Part shown: positions 8,509 through 17,126 of the stretch, piece after piece
How positions within the stretch are numbered: the stretch's first letter is position 1
Layout of the letters: each line of letters opens with the position of its first letter
Source: Flavobacteriales bacterium
GTDB lineage: Bacteria; Bacteroidota; Bacteroidia; Flavobacteriales_D; Crocinitomicaceae
Length of the DNA stretch: 36,179 bases
Assembly: GCA_018883325.1 (NCBI GenBank)
Contig: VEQH01000047.1
Coordinates: 1-36,179, forward strand
Direction of reading: 5' to 3'
Notes under the pieces: generated by a model
Seen by the model: only the letters and a program-made list of their open reading frames with translations
Databases searched by the model: none
Told to the model about the DNA's origin: nothing
Translations under genes and position numbers: made by a program

Positions 8509-9921
8509 CTAAAGTAATGTTGTCGGACAAACATATTCTGTTTTTGGAATGTTTGTTTTTAAAATTTCAGTCATTCCACCTTCTACATCTTTAAAATCTT
8601 CAAATCCACGTGACTTCAGAATTGAAGCGGCAATCATACTTCTATATCCACCTGCGCAATGAAGGATAAAATGTTGATTTTTTGGCAACTCAGTAAAACG
8701 TACATTCAATTCATTTAGCGGAATATTTACAGCTTTTACAACATGCTCGGAACCAAACTCACTTTTCTTTCTTACATCAATAATTATTGGTTCAGTGCTG
8801 TAAATTACTTCTAATTCTTTAGCTGTCATTCTTTCAACTTTATCAGTTTCAAAGTTTGCAGCTTGCCATGTTTCAAAACCTCCAGCTAAATAACCTATTG
8901 TATGATCGTAACCAACTCTCGAAAGGCGGATGATTGCTTCTTCCTCACGGTTTTTATCCGTTACTAATAATATCTCTTGTTTGATATCGGTAATCATCTC
9001 CCCTACCCACATTGCAAAGTTTCCATCAAGTCCAATATTTATTGAGTTTGGAATAAATCCTTTAGCAAAAACTTCAGGTGCACGCGTGTCTAAAATCAAA
9101 GCGTGTGTTTCATTTGCCACAAATTCAAATTCTTGAGCTGTGAGTGCTTTTCTGCCGCGTTCCATAACTTTATCAAGGCTTTCATAACCTTGAATGTTCA
9201 TCAATACATTTTTCGGAAAATATCCTGGAGGTGTTGTTAATCCTGTCAAAAGTTCTTTAACAAATTCTTCTCGTGTCATATCTGCACGCAACGCATAATT
9301 TGTTTTCTTTTGATTTCCAAGTGTATCTGTTGTTTCTTTACTCATGTTTTTGCCACATGCACTTCCTGCGCCATGATTTGGATAGACAATTAAATCATCT
9401 GAAAGTGGCATTATTTTATTTCTCAATGAATCGAATAAGTGATTTGCAAGTTTTTCTTGTGTTAAATCAGCAATCACATGTTGCGCCAAATCTGGTCGTC
9501 CGACATCACCAATAAATAAAGTATCTCCAGAAATTATCCCATGCTCTTTACCGTTTTCGTCAATCAATAAATAGGTTGTACTTTCCATGGTATGACCAGG
9601 AGTATGGATCGCTTTTACTTTGTAATTCCCGACTTCAAAAATTTGATTATCCTCAGCAACAAGTGCATCAAATCCCGGTTTTGCTGTAGGACCATAAACG
9701 ATTGTTGCTCCCGTTTTAGCTGCCAAATCCAAATGTCCTGAAACGAAATCCGCATGAAAATGGGTTTCAAATACGTATTTTATTTTCGCATTATCCTTCG
9801 TTGCTCTATCGATATAGGATTGAACTTCTCTTAGTGGGTCAAAAATTGCTGCTTCACCATTGCTTTCAAGGTAATACGCTGCGTGTGCAATACATCCTGT
9901 ATAAATTTGTTCTACTTTCAT
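8509..9921 (-). CDS. persulfide dioxygenase-rhodanese fusion (MBL-fold hydrolase with two rhodanese domains)
   Basis: A 470-residue cytoplasmic protein. Residues 1-240 are a metallo-beta-lactamase-fold domain of the ETHE1/persulfide-dioxygenase type: HFHADF (H54, H56, D58), TPGHTMES and SGDTLFIGDVGRPD supply iron ligands. Two rhodanese domains follow (about 255-365 and 370-470). The first lacks a catalytic Cys in its loop (LVTDKNREE); the second has one (LHCAGGYRS). The family oxidises persulfides and transfers sulfane sulfur in sulfide detoxification, comparable to CstB-like proteins. A second copy lies at 19619-21028; both have the same 14-base upstream element. Confidence 0.9.
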   Translation of the reverse strand: MKVEQIYTGCIAHAAYYLESNGEAAIFDPLREVQSYIDRATKDNAKIKYVFETHFHADFVSGHLDLAAKTGATIVYGPTAKPGFDALVAEDNQIFEVGNYKVKAIHTPGHTMESTTYLLIDENGKEHGIISGDTLFIGDVGRPDLAQHVIADLTQEKLANHLFDSLRNKIMPLSDDLIVYPNHGAGSACGKNMSKETTDTLGNQKKTNYALRADMTREEFVKELLTGLTTPPGYFPKNVLMNIQGYESLDKVMERGRKALTAQEFEFVANETHALILDTRAPEVFAKGFIPNSINIGLDGNFAMWVGEMITDIKQEILLVTDKNREEEAIIRLSRVGYDHTIGYLAGGFETWQAANFETDKVERMTAKELEVIYSTEPIIIDVRKKSEFGSEHVVKAVNIPLNELNVRFTELPKNQHFILHCAGGYRSMIAASILKSRGFEDFKDVEGGMTEILKTNIPKTEYVCPTTLL

Positions 9922-9940
9922 GTTTTTTAATTTAATAGAA

Positions 9941-9948
9941 CAAAATTA
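9941..9948 (-). promoter_or_regulatory. -7 promoter box shared with the paralogous gene
   Basis: On the minus strand this reads TAATTTTG (TAnnTTTG consensus), 19 bases before the ATG at 9921. The plus-strand 14-mer CAAAATTAGAAGAT at 9941-9954 recurs exactly at 21051-21064 upstream of the second persulfide dioxygenase gene. Confidence 0.6.
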
Positions 9949-10033
9949 GAAGATAGGTACTGCTTAATTTGTTACTTGTATCACATTAAAAACTGATATT
10001 CGTCAGAAAAAAAAGGATAATCAAAAACTTATT

Positions 10034-11035
10034 TCACTTGACTTTTTTCAGTTTAATCACTTTTCCATTTAGTGAACTGGCATAAATAAATTGAGTATCA
10101 AAAGCCATTGAAAAAGTATTGAAGTCATTGAGATTTTTCCAAGTTAGTCCATTGTCCTCCGAATAATCCATTCCGTTTGTGCCACAAGCATAGTAAATTC
10201 CATCTGTGTAAATCACACAAGAACGGTATCCAGTTGGTGGAACTGTGCAAGTTTGCCACGATTTACCTCCATCTGCTGTGAAAAAGCAATTTTTTTCTTG
10301 ACTTGTTGCTTTCGTGTAATCGCCACCAACCACTAACATATTTTGTTTGTCTTTGATTGCCAACGAAAAAGCACCAGCAGATTCTTTTGATTCAAATGGA
10401 ATTTCGAAACTCTCCCACGTTTTCCCTTTGTTTTTACTTATGTGAATTCGTGATTTTAAACCACCTGAAACAAAATAAAAAACGCCATCATAAATTTGAA
10501 CGGTACTTCCACTTGCGGCAAAACCTGCTTCTCCATTGAAAGCTTTAATTTTCCCTTGGCATGGTTTCCAATCAATTCCTGCATTGGTCGAATAATACAG
10601 CGTGAAATAGCCGTCAATTGGATCGCCCATTAAAAAACCAAGCTTCTTTTCAATCGCAATTCCATCCAGAAATACATTTTTAAGTTCTTCGTTATTGCTC
10701 GTTCTTAGATAAAAAGCAGTGTTCGATTTCCCTTCCCAATCCGTTTGAATGATTAAAGCTTCATCACCACTTTGCATCGTAATTAGATGTGAATTAGTGA
10801 AAGCAACATCCCGCAATTCTCGTGCGCCTTCAATCGGATTGAGCACAACTGATTGTCTTTTAATTAAGTCGTGCGCATACAAATAACCATCATTACAAGC
10901 TAAAAGCAGTTTGTTTTTTGCACATGCTATACCTCGAGCATGTACTTTTTCTTTGCTATAATTTATGATTTCAACAACTTGAGAAAAACCAACAAATACA
11001 TTAAAACCGATAAAAACAACTAGAATAAAACGCAC
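10034..11035 (-). CDS. secreted beta-propeller (BNR/YCF48-like) protein, GTG start
   Basis: A 333-residue protein with a signal peptide (FILVVFIGFNVFVGFSQ). The mature part contains repeated blades with sialidase/BNR-like Asp boxes: STNAGIDWKPC, SKNKGKTWESF, TADGGKSWQTC and SEDNGLTWKNL. This is the layout of YCF48/photosystem-assembly-like or exo-sialidase-like propellers; no sialidase catalytic residues are evident, so a structural or binding role is likely. The start is GTG (11035-11033), which overlaps the TAG stop of the S9 peptidase by one base, so the two are probably translationally coupled. A following minus-strand gene is 112 bases away. Confidence 0.8.
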   Translation of the reverse strand: MRFILVVFIGFNVFVGFSQVVEIINYSKEKVHARGIACAKNKLLLACNDGYLYAHDLIKRQSVVLNPIEGARELRDVAFTNSHLITMQSGDEALIIQTDWEGKSNTAFYLRTSNNEELKNVFLDGIAIEKKLGFLMGDPIDGYFTLYYSTNAGIDWKPCQGKIKAFNGEAGFAASGSTVQIYDGVFYFVSGGLKSRIHISKNKGKTWESFEIPFESKESAGAFSLAIKDKQNMLVVGGDYTKATSQEKNCFFTADGGKSWQTCTVPPTGYRSCVIYTDGIYYACGTNGMDYSEDNGLTWKNLNDFNTFSMAFDTQFIYASSLNGKVIKLKKVK

Positions 11036-13167
11036 TATTTATTGTTTTCAATCACGTAATTCAACACTTTCTCGATTAAATGCACACGGTCTTTTCCAAT
11101 TACGTTGTGCTTATGCATCGGGTACGGAAAGAAATCCATTTGAATTCCTAAATCGACAAATTTTTTCACCAAAGCGTAATTATGTTGCATTACAACAACA
11201 TCATCAATTGTTCCATGAATTAACAATAAATCTCCTTTCAAATTTCCTGCGTGGTTCAATAATGAAGCTTGCTCATAACCTATTGGATTTTCTTCAGGTT
11301 GATCCATGTAACGTTCACCGTACATCACTTCATAATATTTCCAATCCGTCACAGGTCCACCTGCAACACCAACTTTAAATACATCTGGGTGACGCAATAG
11401 TAAGGAAGTAGTCATGAATCCGCCAAATGACCAACCATGAACTGCCAAACGATTTGCATCTACATAAGGTAACGATTTTAAGTAATCAACGCCTGTCAAC
11501 TGATCTTCCATTTCTACTGTTCCGAGTTGACGATGAATTTGAGATTCAAAGGCAAAACCTCTTTCTGCGGAACCGCGGTTATCAAGCGTGTAAACCAAGT
11601 AGCCTTGTTCAGCCATCCAATACATCCAAAGGTTTGCACCATTTAGCCAAGAATTGGTAACCATTTGCGCGTGAGGACCACCATAAACATAAACAAGAAC
11701 AGGATATTTTTTTGATGCGTCAAAATTGCTAGGTTTTATCATTCGATAATACAAATCTGAACCATCTTTTCCTTTCAATTTTCCAATTTCGGATTTACCT
11801 AATTTATATTCAGACAACTTATCTTTTGAATCAATCAATAATTTTTGTTGTTTCCCAGAAATAGACGTGATCTGAGCAAAATGAGCTACACTTCCACTAC
11901 TGAACGCATCATAGAAATAAGTTCCCGCTTGATTTACAGCAAAATTGTGGGTTCCTTCCTTTGGAGTCAATAAGGTTGTTTTTCCTTTTTTTCTATCTAA
12001 AACGTAAACAAGTGTGTTCGTCGGATTTTCGCCTGTTGCTTTGTAATAAATCATGTTTCCATCCTTACTCGCTGAAAGAATTTCTTTAATAACAAAATTG
12101 TGATTGGTCAATTGAGTTACTGCATTTGTGTTGAAGTCGTACAAAAACAAATTATTAAAACCGCTTCGTTCTGAAACCCAAATAAAGTTGTTGCTCGTTG
12201 CCAATGGAAAAAATGGAGCATGTTCGGGCTCGATCCATTTGTCATTTTTTTCTTCAAGAATTGTTTTTACAAAAGCACCAGTATTTACATCGTAAACATT
12301 TAACCAACAGTGATTTTGACCTCTGTTAACTTCTGCAATTAGAATAAATTTATTGTCGGGTGTGAAACAAACATTGGTTAAATAATCATCTTTTGCTCCG
12401 CGTGGAGAAATGTAAATTGTAGTTTTATATAAAAGATTGTAAATTCCTAGTTTTGGTTCCTCTGATTTTTGTCCAGCCATTGGGTATTTAATCGAAATCA
12501 AAGAACCAGGAGTTGTATTAATATCCAACAAAGGATAATCGTGCACATTTGTTTCGTTTTTTTGGTAAAAAGCAAGATATGCACCATTTGGTGACCAAAA
12601 AATCCCTTGTGAAATTCCGAATTCATTGCGTGCAATTGTTTGACCACTCACAATGTTTTTATCTGTAAAATTCGTTACAGCCGTCGCATTTTCGCCCGTT
12701 TTCTGAATCCAAAGGTTGTTTTCAATTGTAAAAGCAACGTGATTTAATGAAGCATGAAATTGAGCATTTACAGCATTTTCAGGTAAGGACTGAAGGATAT
12801 TTCCTTTTTTAGTCAATAAATTATAAGTCAACAAAACGCTTCCGTCGTTTAATGTAAACTGATTTTCATCGATCCACGTCAAACCAATAAATCCTTGAAA
12901 TTTTGCACCTGTAGCGAGATTAATATCAGCAATTGTAGCAATTTCAGTTTCAGTTTTGCTGACAACATCAGATTTGAAAAGCGATTGCCAATTTTTACTC
13001 AAATAAGAGTAATTAGAGGTGTTTGCAATCCATTGAAAATTATTAATTCGTTCAGGAGCAAGACTTCTACCTTGAAGCATTACTGCATCTTTCAAAGTTA
13101 ATTCCTTGAGTTGAGCAAAGGAAATAAAAGTAGAAAATAGAAAAAGTGGTAATAAAATGCGTTTCAT
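11035..13167 (-). CDS. S9 family prolyl oligopeptidase / dipeptidyl peptidase IV
   Basis: A 710-residue secreted serine peptidase. The start at 13167 gives MKRILLPLFLFSTFISFAQ, a clean signal peptide, and a 4-base ATGA overlap with the upstream gene; an upstream ATG at 13224 would add an improbable leader. An N-terminal beta-propeller (about 40-440) is followed by an alpha/beta hydrolase domain with S580 (GWSFGGFMT), D655 (HGTIDDVV) and H687 (MHKHN). The region TPGSLISIKYPMAG matches the DPP IV N-terminal domain. It probably releases X-Pro dipeptides from oligopeptides in the periplasm. It is part of the compact run 14296 to 10034. Confidence 0.93.
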   Translation of the reverse strand: MKRILLPLFLFSTFISFAQLKELTLKDAVMLQGRSLAPERINNFQWIANTSNYSYLSKNWQSLFKSDVVSKTETEIATIADINLATGAKFQGFIGLTWIDENQFTLNDGSVLLTYNLLTKKGNILQSLPENAVNAQFHASLNHVAFTIENNLWIQKTGENATAVTNFTDKNIVSGQTIARNEFGISQGIFWSPNGAYLAFYQKNETNVHDYPLLDINTTPGSLISIKYPMAGQKSEEPKLGIYNLLYKTTIYISPRGAKDDYLTNVCFTPDNKFILIAEVNRGQNHCWLNVYDVNTGAFVKTILEEKNDKWIEPEHAPFFPLATSNNFIWVSERSGFNNLFLYDFNTNAVTQLTNHNFVIKEILSASKDGNMIYYKATGENPTNTLVYVLDRKKGKTTLLTPKEGTHNFAVNQAGTYFYDAFSSGSVAHFAQITSISGKQQKLLIDSKDKLSEYKLGKSEIGKLKGKDGSDLYYRMIKPSNFDASKKYPVLVYVYGGPHAQMVTNSWLNGANLWMYWMAEQGYLVYTLDNRGSAERGFAFESQIHRQLGTVEMEDQLTGVDYLKSLPYVDANRLAVHGWSFGGFMTTSLLLRHPDVFKVGVAGGPVTDWKYYEVMYGERYMDQPEENPIGYEQASLLNHAGNLKGDLLLIHGTIDDVVVMQHNYALVKKFVDLGIQMDFFPYPMHKHNVIGKDRVHLIEKVLNYVIENNK

Positions 13168-13838
13168 GGTTGTTGAATAAATTGGTTTAAAAAGTTTTCC
13201 ATTGGTCTGCCTACATGGTAGCAATTGAGTAAAATTTTATCTAAATCAGCTTTGACAACTGTTTCAGCAGGGAATTCAGCAAAGAAATAAAATTGCTTGT
13301 TAAAAATGAGTTCCTCTTGTACAGCTGCATCACGAAGGTAGGCAGGTACTATTTTATTTTTTTCGCCTCTAAGCTCACCGAATAAATTCTTAAAATTTGT
13401 TTCAGTATAAAGCTTTTTAAAGGTTTCCAAATTAGCTGCTATTCCTTCTCGAACAGCTTCTAAATCCTCTTTGTCAATCTCGTAAATTCCACCATAAGCC
13501 CTAACATGTTCGGGACCTAATTCAAAATAAATGCCATTAATTGCACGACTTTTTTTACCTCCGGGCGCAATTACTGCCGAACACATTAATTTGTAAGGCG
13601 TTTTATCTTTCGAGAAACGAATGTCGCGATTGATTCTGAACATGCAATCTTTTGGTTCTAATTCTTTGAAAGCAGGTTCATCTTTAGAAATGGAATTAAT
13701 TAAATGCTTCGTAAATTGTTGAAATGGGATTTTAACTGATTGTTCGTAGCGTTTTCGATTCAAATCAAACCAATCTTTGTTATTGTTTGCAGCGAGTTCG
13801 ATAAAAAAATCAAGGTAATCTTGGGTAAAAAATGCCAT
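13164..13838 (-). CDS. DUF2461 family protein
   Basis: A 224-residue protein starting MAFFTQDYLDFFIELAANNNKDWFDLNRKRYE, a hallmark N-terminus of DUF2461 (TIGR02453). Further family marks are MFRINRDIRFSKDKTPYK and YFELGPEHVRAYGGIY. There is no signal peptide, so it is cytoplasmic; its biochemical function is unknown. The ATG at 13838 overlaps the previous stop by one base (TAATG), and its TGA overlaps the next ATG (ATGA), so it lies in a tightly coupled run. An ATG eight codons upstream is less likely because it falls inside the previous gene. Confidence 0.9.
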   Translation of the reverse strand: MAFFTQDYLDFFIELAANNNKDWFDLNRKRYEQSVKIPFQQFTKHLINSISKDEPAFKELEPKDCMFRINRDIRFSKDKTPYKLMCSAVIAPGGKKSRAINGIYFELGPEHVRAYGGIYEIDKEDLEAVREGIAANLETFKKLYTETNFKNLFGELRGEKNKIVPAYLRDAAVQEELIFNKQFYFFAEFPAETVVKADLDKILLNCYHVGRPMENFLNQFIQQP

Positions 13839-14296
13839 TATAGAAAAGTTATGAATAAACAAATTGGAATTGCGCCAGCGTAGGAATAAATCCTGTCTGA
13901 ACTGAAAGTTGATTTTCCTTTGTACAAATATTTTCCATCATAAGTGTAAACTATATCCGAGCTAAAAGTAGATTTTCCTTTGTAAATATAGTTGCCGTCA
14001 AAGGTGTAAAGAATATCTGAACTGAAAGATGATTTTCCTTTGTACAAGTACTTTCCGTCAAAAGTGAAAAGAATATCACTTGAAAATGAGCTTTTCCCCT
14101 TGTAAATATATTGACCGTCATAGGAATTCAGAATGTCAGAGGAAAAAGAAGATTTTCCTTTATATAAATATTTACCATCAAAACTGAACAGAATGTCTGA
14201 CGAGAACGAACTTGAACCTTTATAGATATAGGAAGCATTTTGAGCTTTGTGATGAAAGACAAAAAAGAAAAGACACAAAAGAATTAGGTATTTCAT
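13838..14296 (-). CDS. secreted protein made of six 20-residue repeats
   Basis: A 152-residue protein with a signal peptide (YLILLCLFFFVFHHKAQ). Residues 23-141 are six tandem copies of a 20-residue unit of the form YKGKSSFSSDILFTFDGKYL, with alternating Y-I/Y-L and small changes. The C-terminus is a short hydrophobic tail (GAIPICLFITFL). The unit alternates charged and aromatic residues and probably forms a repetitive beta structure. No enzymatic motif is present and I do not recognise a characterised family, although comparable YKGKSxFSSD proteins are found in Bacteroidota. It is the first gene of the run that continues into DUF2461, S9 peptidase and propeller genes. Confidence 0.75.
   Translation of the reverse strand: MKYLILLCLFFFVFHHKAQNASYIYKGSSSFSSDILFSFDGKYLYKGKSSFSSDILNSYDGQYIYKGKSSFSSDILFTFDGKYLYKGKSSFSSDILYTFDGNYIYKGKSTFSSDIVYTYDGKYLYKGKSTFSSDRIYSYAGAIPICLFITFL
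13874..14230 (-). repeat. coding tandem repeat, six units of 60 bp
   Basis: The DNA repeats with an exact 60-base period: the core GATTTTCCTTTGTA recurs near 13913, 13973 and 14033, with variants at the next two positions. Third-position differences separate the units, so the array is not a very recent expansion. No unit is frame-shifted. Confidence 0.9.
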
Positions 14297-14432
14297 TGAA
14301 ATTGTAAAACACGAAAATAAGAAAAATTAATCGCTGTAGAACGATTTTATAGCTTATCGAAAAGTACACAAGAATTATTCGTTCTCCTTTAGATTTAGAA
14401 ATGATTGTTAATTACTTATTTAAATTTTATGG

Positions 14433-14440
14433 TATTTTTG
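14433..14440 (+). promoter_or_regulatory. -7 promoter box upstream of ugd
   Basis: TATTTTTG fits TAnnTTTG and ends 15 bases before the chosen ATG at 14456. A TTG at 14405-14407 is 25 bases away, slightly beyond the usual spacing. The position supports 14456, not an upstream ATG, as the true start. Confidence 0.55.
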
Positions 14441-14455
14441 CACAAAATTTTTCAA

Positions 14456-15853
14456 ATGAAAGTAACAAAAATAGCTTGTATTGGAGCTGGGTATGTTGGT
14501 GGTCCAACAATGGCAGTAATTGCACAGAAAAACCCAGGTATTCAAGTAACTGTTGTAGATTTAAACGAACAAAGAATTGCCAATTGGAATCATGAAGATT
14601 TATCGAAGTTACCCATTTACGAACCAGGTTTGGCAGAAGTTGTAGCAGAAGCGAGAGGTAGAAATTTGTTTTTCAGCACCGATATAAATAAAGCTATTGT
14701 AGAAGCAGAATTAATTTTCATTTCAGTAAATACACCCACAAAAACTTACGGTAAAGGAAAAGGTATGGCTGCTGATTTGAAATACATTGAATTGTGCGCT
14801 CGTCAAATTGCAGAAACAGCAACTACAAATAAAATCGTTGTTGAAAAATCGACGCTTCCTGTAAGAACTGCCGAAGCAATCAAAAATATTTTAGAAAACA
14901 ATTCAAATAATTTACAATTTCAAATTTTATCCAACCCTGAATTTTTAGCTGAAGGTACAGCGGTTGCCGATTTACAAAATCCCGATAGAGTTTTAATTGG
15001 AGGTGAAACAACACCTGAGGGACAAGAGGCAATTGAAGCTTTGGTTCAAATTTATAATTCTTGGATTCCTCGTGAGCGAATTTTAACCACTAATTTATGG
15101 TCATCAGAGTTATCTAAATTAACTGCAAATGCCTTTTTAGCTCAACGTGTTTCATCTATTAATGCGATGTCTGAATTGTGTGAAGTAACTGGAGCAAACG
15201 TTCAAGAAGTTGCAAGCGCAATTGGAATGGATTCACGAATTGGAAATAAGTTCTTAAAAGCTTCTGTTGGTTTTGGTGGTTCTTGTTTCCAAAAAGACAT
15301 TTTAAACTTGGTTTATATTGCTAAATCCTATGGATTAAATGAAGTTGCAGACTATTGGGAACAAGTGATAATTTTGAATGATCATCAGAAAAAAAGATTC
15401 GCTGAAAACATTATCAAAACCTTATACAATACAGTATCAGGAAAGAAAATTACTGTTTTAGGTTGGGCATTTAAAAAAGACACAAACGACACAAGAGAAT
15501 CGGCGGCAATTTATGTGACAAGTGCCTTAATGGAAGAAAATGCATCTATTCACGTTTTTGACCCTAAAGTAGAAAAGCATCAAATTATCGGTGATTTAGA
15601 ATATTTGAATGTTCATACTTCAGAGGAAATTAATCAATTCTTAAGTATTGAAAATGATCCCTACACAGCTTGTAAAAATGCACATGCAATTGCAATTTTA
15701 ACTGAATGGGATGAATTTAAAACCTATGACTGGCAAAAGATTTACGACAATATGATGAAACCTGCCTTTATTTTCGACGGAAGAGATATTCTCGATGTTA
15801 ACAAAATGAGAGAAATTGGTTTTGTTGTTTATTCAATTGGAAAATCAGTATAG
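14456..15853 (+). CDS. ugd: UDP-glucose 6-dehydrogenase
   Basis: A 465-residue enzyme that oxidises UDP-glucose to UDP-glucuronate with two NAD+, feeding capsule or exopolysaccharide synthesis. The start is set at [18 protein letters not shown], the usual N-terminus; upstream in-frame ATGs overlap the promoter box. Domains: an N-terminal Rossmann domain (GAGYVGGPT), the substrate-binding segment [12 protein letters not shown], the central helix region, catalytic C277 in [10 protein letters not shown], and a C-terminal UDP-binding domain beginning near [17 protein letters not shown]. The sequence is the animal/Bacteroidota-like form rather than the short bacterial Ugd. It is followed by a terminator and is convergent with the GlmU-like gene. 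Confidence 0.95.
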   Translation: MKVTKIACIGAGYVGGPTMAVIAQKNPGIQVTVVDLNEQRIANWNHEDLSKLPIYEPGLAEVVAEARGRNLFFSTDINKAIVEAELIFISVNTPTKTYGKGKGMAADLKYIELCARQIAETATTNKIVVEKSTLPVRTAEAIKNILENNSNNLQFQILSNPEFLAEGTAVADLQNPDRVLIGGETTPEGQEAIEALVQIYNSWIPRERILTTNLWSSELSKLTANAFLAQRVSSINAMSELCEVTGANVQEVASAIGMDSRIGNKFLKASVGFGGSCFQKDILNLVYIAKSYGLNEVADYWEQVIILNDHQKKRFAENIIKTLYNTVSGKKITVLGWAFKKDTNDTRESAAIYVTSALMEENASIHVFDPKVEKHQIIGDLEYLNVHTSEEINQFLSIENDPYTACKNAHAIAILTEWDEFKTYDWQKIYDNMMKPAFIFDGRDILDVNKMREIGFVVYSIGKSV

Positions 15854-15874
15854 TTACTTGAATATAAGAAACAT

Positions 15875-15907
15875 AAAAAAAGCGATTAAAATTTAATCGC
15901 TTTTTTT
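15875..15907. terminator. bidirectional terminator between ugd and the GlmU-like gene
   Basis: Inverted repeat AGCGATTAAA / TTTAATCGCT (15881-15890 and 15892-15901) is preceded by six A and followed by a T-run, so it works for both convergent genes. Confidence 0.9.
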
Positions 15908-15914
15908 ATGAGTT

Positions 15915-17042
15915 TTACTTTTCTAAAAATTCGAAGATTTCTATTTCCTCAGGAGTCAAAGTTAATCCCCTCCTATTCATCATATTATTCGAATATTCAA
16001 TTGCTTTTTCTAGTTTGAATTTCACAAAACCGCTGCTTCCTCCCCAAGAAAAGGAAGGGATAAACTTTGGAGGAAAATCTGCTCCATAAATATTACACGA
16101 AACTCCAACTACAGTTGCTGTATTAAACATTGAGTTGATACTGCATTTGCTGTGGTCGCCCATGCAAACACCCATGAATTGTGTATCGGTTTTAATTTCA
16201 GCGTTGTGTTCATACGAATAAGTTGAAACATTGCCATAATTGTTCTTTAAGTTGGAGGAATTCGTATCAGCACCCAAATTACACCATTCACCAATCAAAG
16301 CATTTCCTAAAAAACCGTCGTGTCCTTTGTTGGAATAAGCTTGAAAAGAAACATTATTAATTTCGCCGCCAACTTTACAATGTGGACCTAGAGTACATGG
16401 GCCATAAACTTTTGTACCTAATTTCAATGCTGCATGTTCATTTAAAGCCAATCCTCCGCGCACAATAGAACCTTCCATTATTTCAGCATCTTTTCCGATA
16501 TAAATTGAACCCGTTGTTGTATTTAAGATTGAAGCTTCAACAATTGCTCCTTCTTCAAGAAATAATCGACTTGCAGGACCAATTAGCGTATTTGAATTAC
16601 TCAATTTTTGAGATTTTCTTCCAGCGGTAATCAAATTAAAATCTTGTTCTAGGACTGCACCATTTTTTTGGTACAAATGCCATCTTTGCTCGATAAAAAT
16701 TGGTTCTTCACCCGTAAATTGCACTTTTTTACTTCCATCGCCAATTGAAGCTACTAAAATTTCATTCCAAAATAATGCTGTATTAGGTTCTAAATGAACA
16801 ACAGAAGCAACAATGTCTTCGTTTGGAATAATGGCTGCATTTACACGAATACCGTCTGCAATCTTTTTGAATTTTTTCGACAAATAGGCTTCAGTTATAA
16901 ATCCAATTTCAGCCTCAGGAAGAAAAGTTTTCCATCGTTCGTCATTTGTCAAAATCCCAATTCTCAAATTTCCAACTGGTCTTGTTAGGGTTAATGGTGC
17001 AAATCGCAAATGCAATCCAGAATCGTCTAAATTTATTTTCAT
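15915..17042 (-). CDS. GlmU-like sugar nucleotidyltransferase with left-handed beta-helix
   Basis: A 375-residue cytoplasmic protein. The N-terminal part (INLDDSGLHLRFAPLTLTRPVGNLRIGILTNDERWK) is the divergent nucleotidyltransferase-like domain found in Bacteroidota GlmU family proteins. Residues about 155-330 form a hexapeptide-repeat acyltransferase helix (IGPASRLFLEEGAIVEASIL, IYIGKDAEIMEGSIVRGG, LGPHCKVGGEINNVSFQAYSNKGHDGFLGNALIGEWCNLGADT). It is not classical bifunctional GlmU, which is ~450 residues with an LAAGxGTRM motif; that motif is missing. The exact substrate is uncertain. It is convergent with ugd, also a nucleotide-sugar gene. Confidence 0.82.
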   Translation of the reverse strand: MKINLDDSGLHLRFAPLTLTRPVGNLRIGILTNDERWKTFLPEAEIGFITEAYLSKKFKKIADGIRVNAAIIPNEDIVASVVHLEPNTALFWNEILVASIGDGSKKVQFTGEEPIFIEQRWHLYQKNGAVLEQDFNLITAGRKSQKLSNSNTLIGPASRLFLEEGAIVEASILNTTTGSIYIGKDAEIMEGSIVRGGLALNEHAALKLGTKVYGPCTLGPHCKVGGEINNVSFQAYSNKGHDGFLGNALIGEWCNLGADTNSSNLKNNYGNVSTYSYEHNAEIKTDTQFMGVCMGDHSKCSINSMFNTATVVGVSCNIYGADFPPKFIPSFSWGGSSGFVKFKLEKAIEYSNNMMNRRGLTLTPEEIEIFEFLEK

Positions 17043-17126
17043 CTATTTAATTGTTTTATTGCAGGAAATCACCGATTGATTTTCTTATCCGAAGCGGAAA
17101 TTAATTAAAAATCAACTAAGATAATT

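Noticed and set aside
8385..8594. Short plus-strand open frame
   Set aside because: It overlaps the terminator and the 3' end of the persulfide dioxygenase gene and has no coding character.
15915..17042. Classical bifunctional GlmU
   Set aside because: Too short and lacks the LAAGxGTRM nucleotidyltransferase motif.
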